A DNA stretch of 64,000 nt, from the NCBI GenBank assembly GCA_014529385.2, contig CM043956.1, forward strand, positions 66,016,281 to 66,080,280. The letters run 5' to 3'. The notes below the pieces were generated by a model, which had not been told where the DNA came from, made no database searches, and worked only from the letters and a program-made list of their open reading frames with translations. The stretch comes from Adiantum capillus-veneris. Taxonomy: Eukaryota > Streptophyta > Polypodiopsida > Polypodiales > Pteridaceae. Positions 23,319-34,709 of the stretch are shown here, one piece after another. Position numbers and translations under genes: made by a program. Position 1 is the stretch's first letter, and each line of letters opens with the position of its first letter.

Positions 23319-24213
23319 CACTACAAGAGTTTGTGTGCATTTGTAACATTGTTAGTGACGGAAATACATTGGGTTTTATTACTCCTCGGCGTCGCTAAGA
23401 CAGTCGCTAAGAGCGTGGATACGGGAATGTCTCTATGAGCATTTCTATAACCGTCGCTATATGCGTCTCTATATAGAGACACCTATAGCAATGATCATAG
23501 CGACATTTTATATGCCACATATAGTGACATTTATAGTGACGCTACAGAGTCTTATATAGCGACGGTCATAGCGACACCCGAGAGAATTTTTTTTTGGTGG
23601 CAGGGCATTAAATGCCCTGCCACCCATCAACCATATTGAATGTTTCATTAATTGATTCACTTTTGAAAGAAAGTGCAAGCCTGGATATAGACCCAAAGTA
23701 GTCACCCGCAAGACAATATAACCATTAACTCCATCATCCATAGTATTGTTTGCAGAATAAAGATACAAAATTGACAAAAGTAAATTGATGAAAGTAAATC
23801 AATGACAATTGTACACATTATAGGCAAAATCACTTGATTGAAATAGGTACAACACCATTGTCATTATTGGAAAAATATACATGGTTTTCAAAAAGACGTA
23901 TAAACTTCATCTCATGATACATATGCTATGATAAAAGGAAACTAATGCTATCTAGCTATAGCTAGACTGATGTTGTCTAATCAGACGTCTTATCGTGTCC
24001 AAGCGACGTATCTGTCAGATTCTGCAAAAAAAACAATAAGACAGATTTTTGTAAGTATAAACATATAGCGACGTTTATAAAACAATACAACAAATAGAAA
24101 AGAGTAAACCCTAATACTTACCATGCTGCTGCGAGAACTCAGAATGTCCATCAAGGTGTTTAAGCCCTTCTTACCTGTGTACATGCGCTTGTACGGTGTG
24201 GGGTCACGTCCTA
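23319..24213 (-). mobile_element. Deleted CACTA derivative, copy B
   Basis: Starts CACTACAAGAG at 23319 and parallels 5533-6426; it then joins at 24213 to sequence that in copy A lies at 6654, so about 225 bp were lost in copy B (or gained in A). No right terminus. Confidence 0.8.
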
Positions 24214-25318
24214 CTAGAGGTAAAAAGCTCTTTAGCCCCATTAGAGAGGGTTACCGTGAGTGGGGGTTCAAAATCCCAAGTAAGCATGCATTCATTCCAC
24301 TACAAAGGAGTAGTGAGACATAGCTCGAAGAAAAAAAAAGTGAAGAATAAGGAAACATTTTTCAAATACATGAGAGGGTTTATAAAAAGAAAGGAATAAA
24401 GCAGCCTTCTTTGCGATGGCAGGGGGCTAGTCGATAGCGTCCATGTGTGTCAGTGGCTACTTGCATCAGCCATAGAACAATGGTTTAGTGCTTGTAATGA
24501 AATTCGGATTTGTCATAATCTTAGAGAGAGTAGGTTGAGCAGCCGGTAGGCTAGTTCGGGAGGGGGGGGGGGGGGGGGGGGGGTAAGTGGAGTGAGGGGG
24601 AAAGGTAGAGTTGTGAAAGGTGAGCGGCTGATCCCAAATGTAATTGTCATGATGAGGCAGCCCAACGATTTGATGATGAGTAGGTCCATTGTGGTGTGCG
24701 GTTACAACCACGTCCACGATCACCTTGGCCACCATTGCCTCTTGATTTATTGTGTGGATGGGCTTCTTGTGGCGTTTTTCTTGCAAATACAATTGCATGT
24801 ATAAAACCATGCACCTCAGAGTTGGGGTTATGAGGAGGAGGGGCTTGGTTAGACAAAACAGAGTGTGAAATTGCTTCTTTGAGTTTTTCTCTGTAGAAAA
24901 AATGTAGCAAGAGAGCCATAATGACCTGTTATGACTCCTTTGCCACCCAAATAATGAAGGAAGTTGTTGATTTTTTTAGAGATGGGGTTGGAAAGAAAGA
25001 GATGAGTTGGTGGAGAATCAACCATAATGCATGGTCAAACTACAGGACATTGTTGTCTCGGTAGGACTATCCTTGACCTACATGCTCGCACCCGCATTTT
25101 ATGATGCACGTTCCATATTTGTGTAGTATAGTTAGTGTCTCTCCCAATGGTGGAGATCACTCCCTTTACCCCAACCGTACATCCAAACATAGTCCAACCG
25201 TACATTCAAAACAGGACATGGAAAATGGTGCAGCAATCAAGGGGTTTTCAATAAGGTTGGACGCTTTAGTTTCAATAATTTGCTGCAGTCAAAGCTTAAC
25301 AGAGGCTTTATCCACGTC
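24214..25318 (-). other. Degenerate region with possible copia gag remnant, copy B
   Basis: Counterpart of 6654-7743. A pure G run at about 24559-24582 replaces the shorter G run at about 7000-7008 of copy A. The Gly/Arg-rich minus-strand stretch (24919-24647) is conserved. No intact gene. Confidence 0.3.
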
Positions 25319-27170
25319 ATTAATGTTGATCTTATATGTGAAGCTACTCAATATATGGCTTCTCTATATATGGCACCTAGGTCCCCTCTATATATACATC
25401 ATCTCATGTGTGTATTCTACACGCTTTGGGGTTCTATTTATGTGCTCTCTCTTTCTCTCTCAACATTGTATCAGAGCAGTACGTTTTTATTTTCAATTTT
25501 TCTCCTAATTGAGAACGAATTTGCAGAAACAACCCATCAAAGAGACTGGAATCGATGTGGTCTACAACTTTGCAGAAGGAAGTTTTTTCAAATTCTTCAC
25601 CGATTTTGAGTTATCGTTCGCGGACTACGTACATGCCTGAAAAGTAACTTCCGCTTTTTGTTTTTGATTTCTCTGCTAATTGAAAACGATTTTGCAGAAA
25701 CAACTCGCGATCAAAACCGGAATCAATGTGGTCTACATTTTTGCAGAAGCAAGTATTTTCAAATTCCGCACCGATTTTGAGTTATTGTTCGCGGACCGCG
25801 TACATACTCGAAAAGCAACTTTGGCTTTCTGTTTTTTATTTCTCTACTAATTGAAAACAATTTTACAGAAATTACCCGCTAAAGAGACCGGAATCGATGT
25901 GGTCTAAAACATTGCATAAGAAAGTTTTTTCAAATTCTGCACCGATTTTGAGTTATCGTTCGCGGACTGCGTACATACCTGAAAAGCAACTTTCGCTTTT
26001 TGTTTTTGATTTCTCTGCTAATTGAAAATGGTTTTGCAGAAACTACCCATTATAGAGAGACCGGAATCGATGATATCTACAACTTTGCAGAAGAAAGCTT
26101 TTTCAAATTCTGCACCGATTTTGAGTTATCTTTCACGGACTGTGTACATGTCCGAAAAGCATGTTTCGTTTTATGTTTTTGAGTTTTCTGCTATAACTGA
26201 AAACGATTTTGCAGAAACTATCGTGCAAGGGACCGGAATCGATGTGGTCTACAACTTTGCAGAAGGAACTAGCCGCTACAAGCATCGGAATCGATGAGAA
26301 ACTATTTGCTTAAGCCATCGTAATCGATGTGGTCTATAACTTTGCAGAAGAAAGTTTCTCTACATTCTGCACCGATTTTGGGTTATCTTCTTGGACTGTG
26401 AATATGTTTGAAAAGCAAAATTTTACTTTTTGCTTTTGATTTTTTTCATAATTGAAAACTTCTTGATTATATTTTTTCTTCATCAATCATATATTTGTTA
26501 CTGACGTAACTTTGCTGCAGAAGCTAGTTACATATCGTTCCGATTCAGTCCTCGAGCAGTTGATGATCGTCCAAATTCTATCGAGCTACTGTTGGTACAT
26601 AATCTTTTGTTATATGATATACTCGTTCATTGATTCTCGTATAATTATTCTTTTAGAGATATAGTTTTGTCGTTTTATTGATAATTTCTCGTTGATACCA
26701 TAGTGATTTTGATGGTACCATGATGATGTTTTGTTAGTACTTTGGTCATGGTGATTTTTGTTGATACCATGATAATATTTCATTGATACCATGGTTATTC
26801 TCGGTGATGCCATGATGATGTTTCGTTGATACCATGGTTATTCTCGGTGATTCCATGATGATATTTTGTTAATTCCATGGTGATTTTTGTTGATACCATG
26901 ATGCTGTTTCGTTGATACCATGGTTATTCTCGGTGATACCATGATGTTGTTTCGTTGATACCATGGTTATTCTCGGTGATGCCATGATGTTGTTTCCTTG
27001 ATACAATGATTTTCGGTGATATCATGATGCTTTTCGTTGATACCATGATGATTTATTTATTTTTATTGATACAATGATGATGTTTTGTTAATACTTTGAT
27101 GTAATTCATTGATCACTACGTTGATAAATGTTGTTTTATGTAGTATATACACATATCATTTGCATCACGT

Positions 27171-28314
27171 TGTGGGCGGGATGAAAACACACACAGTGCC
27201 TCTATAACGACCCGACACACACTCTTGGGAAGATACACACACACACTATGGGGCACCACTCGGCTTACACAACACACCTGGCCGAGACAGGGAACACACC
27301 TCTGGAGTGAGAGGAGAGAGACTATCCACTTGCCCACTCCACACAGACACACACACACACACACACACCCAAAAAACTCAGCTCAAAAGAGGAGAATTTC
27401 TGATGTTTAGATACAAATGAGCTTGGGCCAACACCAATGGGGCAAATAGCTCGCACAGTATGGGTAAAATAAACCAGATACAATCACAAACTAGAGCAGA
27501 CACTTCGCTCATAGGAGAAACTTACACAAAAAAACAGCAGGAAAAGAGTGAGGAATTTGGCAAAATGGACAGTGCCATCGCGTCCGGAACGGCCCAAAAC
27601 CCCAGTCTACAATGTCAAAGTGCTCAAATCCCGACCTGGGATGAGCAGTTTACGGGCAAAACAGGCTCCAAAATGAGCAAAAACACACCTGCGGCTGTTC
27701 CTCCTCTCTTCTCCATGTTTTTTCTGGTCTTCTCTCTCTTTTTTTCAGTTCCCACACTTAGATTTATTAGTTGGGCACCCTTGGCCTTTTAGATGACCTC
27801 AAACGGACCCTGAACAGGCCAAAAACTGACCTCACAGTGCATAGTTGTCACCTTTTTGCATCATTCGCACACCTGGCACTCAGATTTTTTCCAATAATTC
27901 ATCTCACCACCACGTGAAGTGGCCCCAAAAAGTGGTCCTAATGATGACCTTTGTGCATAACTCTCACAAGAAAACACCCACGTTGTGTCCGTCCTCATCC
28001 GCGTGCAAATATTGACCTCGTTCGCCCTCCTGACGCCACTAGATGCCATCTGACGCACCTGCTGACCTCACGTCGTCGGCCCGCGGATAGCTTCCTCGAG
28101 AAGTTTTACGCGCTACCAACTCCTCGTTATTGTAGAAAAACACAATGGTACTAGTAACGATGAAAATAGATGCACTATGTACATGGTGTCCTACCTGTAC
28201 ACATGTGGGCCCCACGTAACCACCTGGCTCTGGAAAATGGGCAATACTTTATTTGATGCACCATGCATGGGTATGTACATATGCGCAATCCCTTGCTCCA
28301 AAAAACTCCTGACA
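27171..28314 (-). repeat. Tat 3' LTR
   Basis: 1144 bp, from tgtgggcggg to ctcctgaca on the plus strand. It aligns with 34710-35841; the outermost bases (tgtgggcgggatgaaaa) differ from the other LTR by an indel. It contains an AC repeat at about 27347-27366. Confidence 0.9.
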
Positions 28315-28342
28315 TAATTTGCCCATCCCCTAGCCTGCTAGA

Positions 28343-31300
28343 TCATTCATGATCAGCAGCAGCAAAGAGAGATATGAGACTCGCCGCATCACAAGTCTCC
28401 TCATCCCTCACCAACACTGCTTGATCTACAGACAGCTCATCTTGCTCCACCATCATCAATCTAGCATAATACAATTTAAGACGCAACCCATTTACCCTTA
28501 ACTTATGTAGAACACCATCCAGGTTAGCCAGCTGATATGTGCCATTCGGGAAACACTCCACTACCTTGAAAGGGCCTTCCCACTTAATTTGAAACTTCTT
28601 TTGGAAGGTGTGGTCCAGCTTACTGTTGTAGCGCAAAACCAAGTCATGCTTCTTGATACCCTTACTTTTGACCTTTTCATTTATCTTTGCCAAAGCCTTA
28701 TCCCACATCTGCCCATAATGCTCCAATGCGCTCATCCTATCAAACTGAACCTCTTGTAGTTGTAAGAACCTCTCTTCAAATGCATCACTAGGCGACCCAA
28801 GCAACTTCTCTAACATTTTGACCGCAGGCAACTCTACCTCCACAGGCAATAGTGCTTCCTTTCCATACACCAAATGAAATGGAGTAAACCCTGTACCTGT
28901 CTTCACCGAGGTACGGTAAGCCCATAATGCACTAGGCAATTCCAAATCCCAATTCTTTCCTTGGTGCTCTGTCACTTTCGAAAGAATCTGTACCAACTCA
29001 CCATTGAATCTTTCATTTAAGCCATTACACTGTGGGTAATAAGGAGTGGTATGCTGGTGCCTAATCTTCATCTTTGTGCATAAGAAGTCTAGCAGTTTAG
29101 CTCTAAATCCTGGCCCCTTATCTGAAAGTAGCTCTAATGGCACCCCAAACTTGCAACATATTTCATCATACACAAATTTTGCCACATCCTTTGCAGTGAT
29201 TTGTTTTACTGCTATAGCCTCTGCCCATCTAGAAAGATAGTCCACTACCATCAAAATATAGCTTTTGCCCCTGCTTGTGATAGGTAACGGGCCTATTGCA
29301 TCAATCCCCCACTTTTCAAACACATCAAATGCCATAATGGTTTTTCGTAGCTCTGGCTTCAACACTCTCTTCCCAAATGCTTGACATCTATTGCAAGACC
29401 TACACCAATGGTGAACATCCTTGTGCAAACTAGGCCATACATACCCCTCTTGCAAAATCTTATGCAAGGTAATCTTTAGAGCAAAATTGCCACCACATGT
29501 GCCTTCATGATTCTCTTCCAACACTCTGTAAAGCTCCTCCCGCCAAGGTACACGTCTCAACACGAGATCAGCCCCTTTCATGTATAAGACATCACCAATC
29601 AATTTGTACCTGTATGCTCTACGCACAAAGCCATACTTCTTAGACTTCTGAATCTCCTTTGGAATGATTCCTGTTAGCAAAAACTCCTCTTCTTGAGCCA
29701 AACTTTCCCGGCCATGATAAAGAGGTAAATTGGTCCTCAACACGAATAGCTCCCCAATCATGCCTTGAGCTGCTTCATGTGCCTCTCCATTTAGAGCACG
29801 TTCAATGTGTATAATGCTCCATGCTTCAAACTTTTTTAACAGGCCTTTAATTCTAAAGCACATTTCCTTCAATGAGGTGTTCTTGCTCTTCCACACACCC
29901 AGCACTTGCTTCACCACTAACAAGGCATCACCTTTTATGCTCAACCTTCGAACCCCATACTTCAAACAAATGTGTAATCCGGCTTCCAATGTAGCATATT
30001 CAGCCTCATTGTTACTATGCGCATCCAATTTGAACCCTCTCTTGCATACTAGCTTCCCCTCTAGATCATAAAGTGCTATACCCCCTGAAGCTGCATCGTG
30101 GCTCTTTCTGTATGAACCATCAAAGAACAACACATGTGCATTGCTGATCTGTGGCACTTCTTCAACTACCTTTCTCACCACCTCTTCCTTAACAATAAGG
30201 GGATTCTCCTTGTAGGTCAACAAATCAGCTAGGGTAGCCCTTGTACTATCTTCCACTAGAAAAGAGAACTCAAACTCTTGCAGCTCAATTACCCATTTCT
30301 TCACCACATTTGACATGTTGATACCATTAATTAACTGTGGCAAAAAGGCATAACTCGTCAAGAAAACAAAAGGCCGTGGTAGCAAGTAATGACGAAATCG
30401 TCGACAAGCAAATATTACACTGGCCATCACTAGCTCTACTTCCGATAACTTTCTCTCCGCTACCAACTTCACTCGGCTTGCACAATACACTGGCCTCATA
30501 TAATGGTTGCCCTTCCCCTTTTGCAATAGCATGGCTCCAATGGCATCATCCCCTACTGATGGATTTACATAAAAAACTTTCTCCCAATCAGGAGCGTGCA
30601 TGGCTGACAACCCCCCTAACACCTCTTTCACCTCTTGAAACACTTCTTCACAATTGTCATCCCATTGCAATGGATCATGCTTTGCCACTTGCTGTAATGG
30701 ATAAAGAAGCTGCGAAGACAATGGAATAAACCGTGCCATGTACTTCACTTTGTGTATAAAGGTTGCCAATTGCTTCGTACTCATAGGTGATGGAAGAAGA
30801 ATAATAGACTTCACCTTATCTGGATCAGCCTCAATGCCATTTTCTGACACCATATGGCCCAATAACTTCACCCTTGGCTGTGCTAGATGACATTTCTTTG
30901 GATTTAGTTGTCCTCCACATTCATCATATCGAGCCAATACCATCTGCAGCTTCTCATGGTGATCAGCCCTACTGCTATAGACACAGAAGTCATCCATAAA
31001 AGCTTTAACACAACTACCAATGAATGGTTCCAACACCCAATTTGCTCTCTCTTGATAAAAGGAAGGTCCATTTGATAACCCAAATGGAAATACTGTGTAG
31101 CAATAGCAGCCCCATGGCGTAATAAAAGTTGTCTTTGTGCGGTCTTTAAGAGCAATCTTCAATTGAAAATAGCCTGAAAAACCATCACACACAGTGTACC
31201 TCTCATAACCTGCCACTGAATCCAAGATCTGATCAATGAATGGAAGAGGATATGGGTTCTTCTTAGTGGCTGCATTTAAGGGTTTAAAATCTACACAGAT

Positions 31301-31669
31301 CCTCCACTTCCCATCCTTCTTTGGACTGACTACTACTGGACTCACCCATTCTGTGGTCTCCACTGGAACTATGAACCCTGCCTTCAATAACTTGTCCACC
31401 TCTTCTCGCAAGGCTTCCATTTGCTCTTGACCCATCCTTCTTAGCCTTTGCCGCACTGGCTTAGCACCTTCTTTCAGCTCTATATGCATCTCTTCACCCT
31501 TGAACCCTCTGATCTCTTCATATGAAGTAATGAACAAATCAGGAAAACTAGCCAGCATATGCAAATATATATCCTTCTCCATAGTTGAGAGGTCTCCACT
31601 AATCATTTGCGTCATTAATTCCTGCTTCTTTGACAACTCAACCTTGGTTTGCATCAACCCTTCAATCAC
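28343..31669 (-). CDS. pol: Tat pol: RT, RNase H, second (archaeal-type) RNase H, integrase
   Basis: An 1108-codon frame. RT occupies about residues 60-290, with CVDFKPLNAATKKNPYP, motif A Asp162 (CDGFSGYFQL) and catalytic FMDD at 224-227. The first RNase H-like domain (about 360-490) has YVNPSVGDDAIGAMLL, where the usual first catalytic Asp is Asn, so it is probably inactive. A second RNase H (about 511-640) has FFDGSYRKS (Asp517), NNEAEY (Glu555) and KGDALLVV (Asp581), though its last expected Asp is His (NGEAHEA). Integrase follows: zinc region with H/C pairs near 720-763, then Asp790, Asp850 and Glu886 (DD35E) and a C-terminal GPF module (KWEGPFKV...NGTYQL) without a chromodomain. The annotated first codon is GTG and overlaps the gag stop by 4 bp (GTGA); pol is in the -1 frame relative to gag. 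Synthesises and integrates element DNA. Confidence 0.92.
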   Translation of the reverse strand: MIEGLMQTKVELSKKQELMTQMISGDLSTMEKDIYLHMLASFPDLFITSYEEIRGFKGEEMHIELKEGAKPVRQRLRRMGQEQMEALREEVDKLLKAGFIVPVETTEWVSPVVVSPKKDGKWRICVDFKPLNAATKKNPYPLPFIDQILDSVAGYERYTVCDGFSGYFQLKIALKDRTKTTFITPWGCYCYTVFPFGLSNGPSFYQERANWVLEPFIGSCVKAFMDDFCVYSSRADHHEKLQMVLARYDECGGQLNPKKCHLAQPRVKLLGHMVSENGIEADPDKVKSIILLPSPMSTKQLATFIHKVKYMARFIPLSSQLLYPLQQVAKHDPLQWDDNCEEVFQEVKEVLGGLSAMHAPDWEKVFYVNPSVGDDAIGAMLLQKGKGNHYMRPVYCASRVKLVAERKLSEVELVMASVIFACRRFRHYLLPRPFVFLTSYAFLPQLINGINMSNVVKKWVIELQEFEFSFLVEDSTRATLADLLTYKENPLIVKEEVVRKVVEEVPQISNAHVLFFDGSYRKSHDAASGGIALYDLEGKLVCKRGFKLDAHSNNEAEYATLEAGLHICLKYGVRRLSIKGDALLVVKQVLGVWKSKNTSLKEMCFRIKGLLKKFEAWSIIHIERALNGEAHEAAQGMIGELFVLRTNLPLYHGRESLAQEEEFLLTGIIPKEIQKSKKYGFVRRAYRYKLIGDVLYMKGADLVLRRVPWREELYRVLEENHEGTCGGNFALKITLHKILQEGYVWPSLHKDVHHWCRSCNRCQAFGKRVLKPELRKTIMAFDVFEKWGIDAIGPLPITSRGKSYILMVVDYLSRWAEAIAVKQITAKDVAKFVYDEICCKFGVPLELLSDKGPGFRAKLLDFLCTKMKIRHQHTTPYYPQCNGLNERFNGELVQILSKVTEHQGKNWDLELPSALWAYRTSVKTGTGFTPFHLVYGKEALLPVEVELPAVKMLEKLLGSPSDAFEERFLQLQEVQFDRMSALEHYGQMWDKALAKINEKVKSKGIKKHDLVLRYNSKLDHTFQKKFQIKWEGPFKVVECFPNGTYQLANLDGVLHKLRVNGLRLKLYYARLMMVEQDELSVDQAVLVRDEETCDAASLISLFAAADHE

Positions 31670-33693
31670 TTCATAAGGCCCTTCACTTTCATTTCAACTT
31701 CATTCGCAAATGTGACTAAACCACACTCCTGGATTTCTTTATCCATCAAAAGAAATGAAACATCAGCATCCTCATCACTGCTGGTAGTGCTATCACTGTC
31801 CTCATCTGTCACCGTGGAAGAGTCTTCATCACTAGACTCATCCTCATCTTCATAAAGCTCCTCTAATCGTTTCCTTGTGTCCATATTATAAAGCTTCTTG
31901 GTACCTGTCTTTCCATAGAGGCTAATTGTACCATGTCGCCAATCTTGAATAGCTCCCACTGCACGTAACCATGGTCTACCCACTATAATAGGATATGCTC
32001 CCAACCCTGCTGGCATCACATGAAAATCAACCACTGCCTTTGCATCATATGCCTCCACTTCTAAGCTCTTTACAACACCCAAGCATTTTACTTTTTGATG
32101 GTTTCCCAATCTGATCCGAAACCCTGACACCCCAGCCACTGTGAGACCCATCTTCTCAACCCATGAGTGTGTTATGACGCATATTTGGGCTCCGCCATCC
32201 ACATAACCTTGTCCCAAATTTTTCCTTTTATGCCACACATCTACTATTGGACAAATGTCTGGTAGCTCATCCATTGCCAACACCTTTACTGAACCTCTCT
32301 CTGGCTCTTTCTCCATTGGGTTAACCATCCTCTTCCACTGTCGCTTTAGTTTAGGAACCATTTCTATGAGCTTCCCAAAAGTAACATCTGCCTTCCTGCT
32401 CGTCAGATCCTCCTTCAAGTCATAGCTTAATTTCCCATCCCCTAGTGGAAAATCTGAAACATGAAACTTTCGACGAGCTCTCCTTTTCCTCTTGGCCTTG
32501 ACATCCTCGCCTTCATGGCTCTTTCCTTTCTTCTTACTAGGACCTGGGGCACTTCTTCCTTCCTTTTCCTCTGTGGTCCTCTTCCCAATAGGCATCACTA
32601 ATGTATCCTCTAGCTTTGATGCCTTCTCCAAGGTGACTACACTTAGCACTTTTGTCTTTCCCTTTTCCTCCTGGGTCAGTCCACTGGTTCCTTCGTCTCC
32701 CTTAATTTCAATGCCATAATCATTTGACCTAGTTAGCACCTGTCTTGGCAATGGATACATGTCTCCCCCCATCCTTGGTGGCTTATCACATTGCGGGCTG
32801 ATGTGACCCAACTCTCCACAATTATAACATGTGGGCGTCTGCCTCCAAAACCTACCATTGCTTTGTCCAACACCATTCCTAGGCCTTTCTTCACCTCCTG
32901 GCTGATTTGCAAACCGCCCTCGACTTCGATTATTTCCCACTTGACCTAGCATGTTTAGGCTGAGATTCTTCATCAAATCAACCACTTGCCTCATGTCTTG
33001 CCTTAGGCCATCATCTTGCACTGCTGTAGTGACCACTGCTGGCATAACCTGAGTAGTAACAGGAACCACTGGTTCATGATGAACCCCTGACATACGACCT
33101 TGTAAAGAGTCCCTAGGCTGAAATTCAGACCTCATGGGCAAAGACTCCACCCCTAACTGGCTCATTTTCCTCAGCTTCCACTCTTTGTTCCTTGCTACCT
33201 CTAGTGCATCTTCATATGTCCTAGGCTTCTTTAGCTCCACTCTCCAACGCATATTCTCCCAAAGACCAGCTAAGAACCTGTCCTTCTTCATCATGTCAGG
33301 CGGGGGTACCTGTGGTGCTAAAGCCTTGCACATTCGCTCCCATGCCAATGAAAACTTACATATGTACGCATCTACTGGCTCACCTTCCTTCTGCACCAAA
33401 CCTTGTACTTCTTGCCACACTTTGTCAGGGTCTTCTATCTTCACAAACTCCACTTCCAATCCATGCCTTAGATTGTCCCAACTCAATCTTATAGGTGGAT
33501 CAGCCATACGCAACTCCTCTTCAAATGCTTTCGACCAAGCTCGTGCATCACTCTTCAAACAAATTTGGAGAAGGCGTAACATTTGCGTAGGGTCATGAAT
33601 CTGGTTGCTAATGCATGCAACCTCCATCTTTTCCAAAAATTCTTCCACATCTTCATCACTTCTTCCATGAAACTCAGGATAAGAGAAAGCCAT
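31666..33693 (-). CDS. gag: Tat gag-protease
   Basis: A 675-codon frame starting MAFSYPEFHGRSDEDV. The capsid-like Retrotrans_gag region spans about residues 5-175 (W53, ICKFSLAWERMCK, FLAGLWENMRW). A zinc knuckle CYNCGELGHISPQC is at 289-302 and a strongly basic patch KRKRRARRK at 401-409. The aspartic protease has its active site at VDGGAQ (about 498-503) and flap-side IIVGRPWLR (about 569-577). An acidic Glu/Asp/Ser tail (611-643) precedes the end. Gag packages RNA and the protease matures the polyproteins. It lies about 1 kb inside the 5' LTR and overlaps pol by 4 bp, so pol expression must use a frameshift, reinitiation or a spliced RNA. Confidence 0.92.
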   Translation of the reverse strand: MAFSYPEFHGRSDEDVEEFLEKMEVACISNQIHDPTQMLRLLQICLKSDARAWSKAFEEELRMADPPIRLSWDNLRHGLEVEFVKIEDPDKVWQEVQGLVQKEGEPVDAYICKFSLAWERMCKALAPQVPPPDMMKKDRFLAGLWENMRWRVELKKPRTYEDALEVARNKEWKLRKMSQLGVESLPMRSEFQPRDSLQGRMSGVHHEPVVPVTTQVMPAVVTTAVQDDGLRQDMRQVVDLMKNLSLNMLGQVGNNRSRGRFANQPGGEERPRNGVGQSNGRFWRQTPTCYNCGELGHISPQCDKPPRMGGDMYPLPRQVLTRSNDYGIEIKGDEGTSGLTQEEKGKTKVLSVVTLEKASKLEDTLVMPIGKRTTEEKEGRSAPGPSKKKGKSHEGEDVKAKRKRRARRKFHVSDFPLGDGKLSYDLKEDLTSRKADVTFGKLIEMVPKLKRQWKRMVNPMEKEPERGSVKVLAMDELPDICPIVDVWHKRKNLGQGYVDGGAQICVITHSWVEKMGLTVAGVSGFRIRLGNHQKVKCLGVVKSLEVEAYDAKAVVDFHVMPAGLGAYPIIVGRPWLRAVGAIQDWRHGTISLYGKTGTKKLYNMDTRKRLEELYEDEDESSDEDSSTVTDEDSDSTTSSDEDADVSFLLMDKEIQECGLVTFANEVEMKVKGLMK

Positions 33694-34690
33694 GGCTAGA
33701 GAACCCCTTCAAACACACGTGCAAGAACCCAAAACTTTTTACCACCCAATCCCTAGAAACTTCAATGGAGCTCAGCTTTAGATAAGGACAAACACATGCA
33801 CATCAAATGAGTTTTCGTAGTTGATCATTGGAATTACAACAGACAAAGGACATTCCAGGATCTCTCTCAATCTTCTTGGCCCAAACATAAAGACTATGCG
33901 CTGCTAGAAAAAGATCTTCCTGGACACATGAACATTAATCTGAATTCTTTGAGTTAAATGAAAAGGAGTGAACTGAGGGCCATTTTGATCATCCATTAAA
34001 GCCAACCATGAAGCTCCCAAGAAGGCACACCTGACTCAACCTCTGATTTTGCCAAAATTTCAGCAGCATAACAACATAAATGGCTCAAAATACCAAAAAA
34101 CCAGCCATCATAACTTGGAAAAATTTCGACAGAGTTTCCCCAGAAGTAGAGCAGTAGGAACCCAAAATATAGACTGTCTATGTATGCATAAGCTGTCACC
34201 AATAGAACCCGAGCATCAAGTAGGAATCACTAGTACATAGCCTATGGCAAGGTCACAAAAAGGGTGCTCCAGCTACCTGTATCACCGAAAGGATCTCCAC
34301 ATTTGAGAATCCCCCAGCTCAATAAAAACCTCACACTATCGACCCTCACACGAAGGCTAATGCAAATCGCATATAGTCAAGTCTCAGAAATGACTATCTT
34401 GCAGACCAAGTCTCAGAAATGGCTGGGACTGCCAAATACAACCAAGTATGGCTCCACAAATGCGTACAATGGCAGTTTCCACAAGTAACGTACAATCCAG
34501 CAGACAATGCACTCAAATAGGCGCCAAGTGATGCATTCCCACAACAACTGCAAGTGACATCACTGCTAGTATATCACTGTACTCCAGCTACCTGTACCTG
34601 TACCTGTCCCTATAACCTGTAATCTGCAACCTGCAACCTGTAATCCCGAAGCTCGAAGCTCGAAGCAGAAGGTACTCGAAGAAGATCCTT
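33694..34690 (-). other. Tat 5' leader
   Basis: About 1 kb between the primer site and the gag start, no long open frame. A cluster of 'cctgtacctgtacctgt' units (34590-34660 on plus) is the only repeat noticed. Confidence 0.6.
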
Positions 34691-34703
34691 AGTGGGGGCA
34701 CCA
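34691..34703 (-). other. Tat primer-binding site
   Basis: The minus strand reads TGGTGCCCCCACT six bases inside the 5' LTR; the TGG start pairs with the CCA end of a tRNA. I could not assign which tRNA from memory. Confidence 0.65.
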
Positions 34704-34709
34704 AAAGAA

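Noticed and set aside
29046-33598. Plus-strand frames opposite the Tat gag and pol
   Set aside because: Shadows of the real minus-strand genes; no family similarity.
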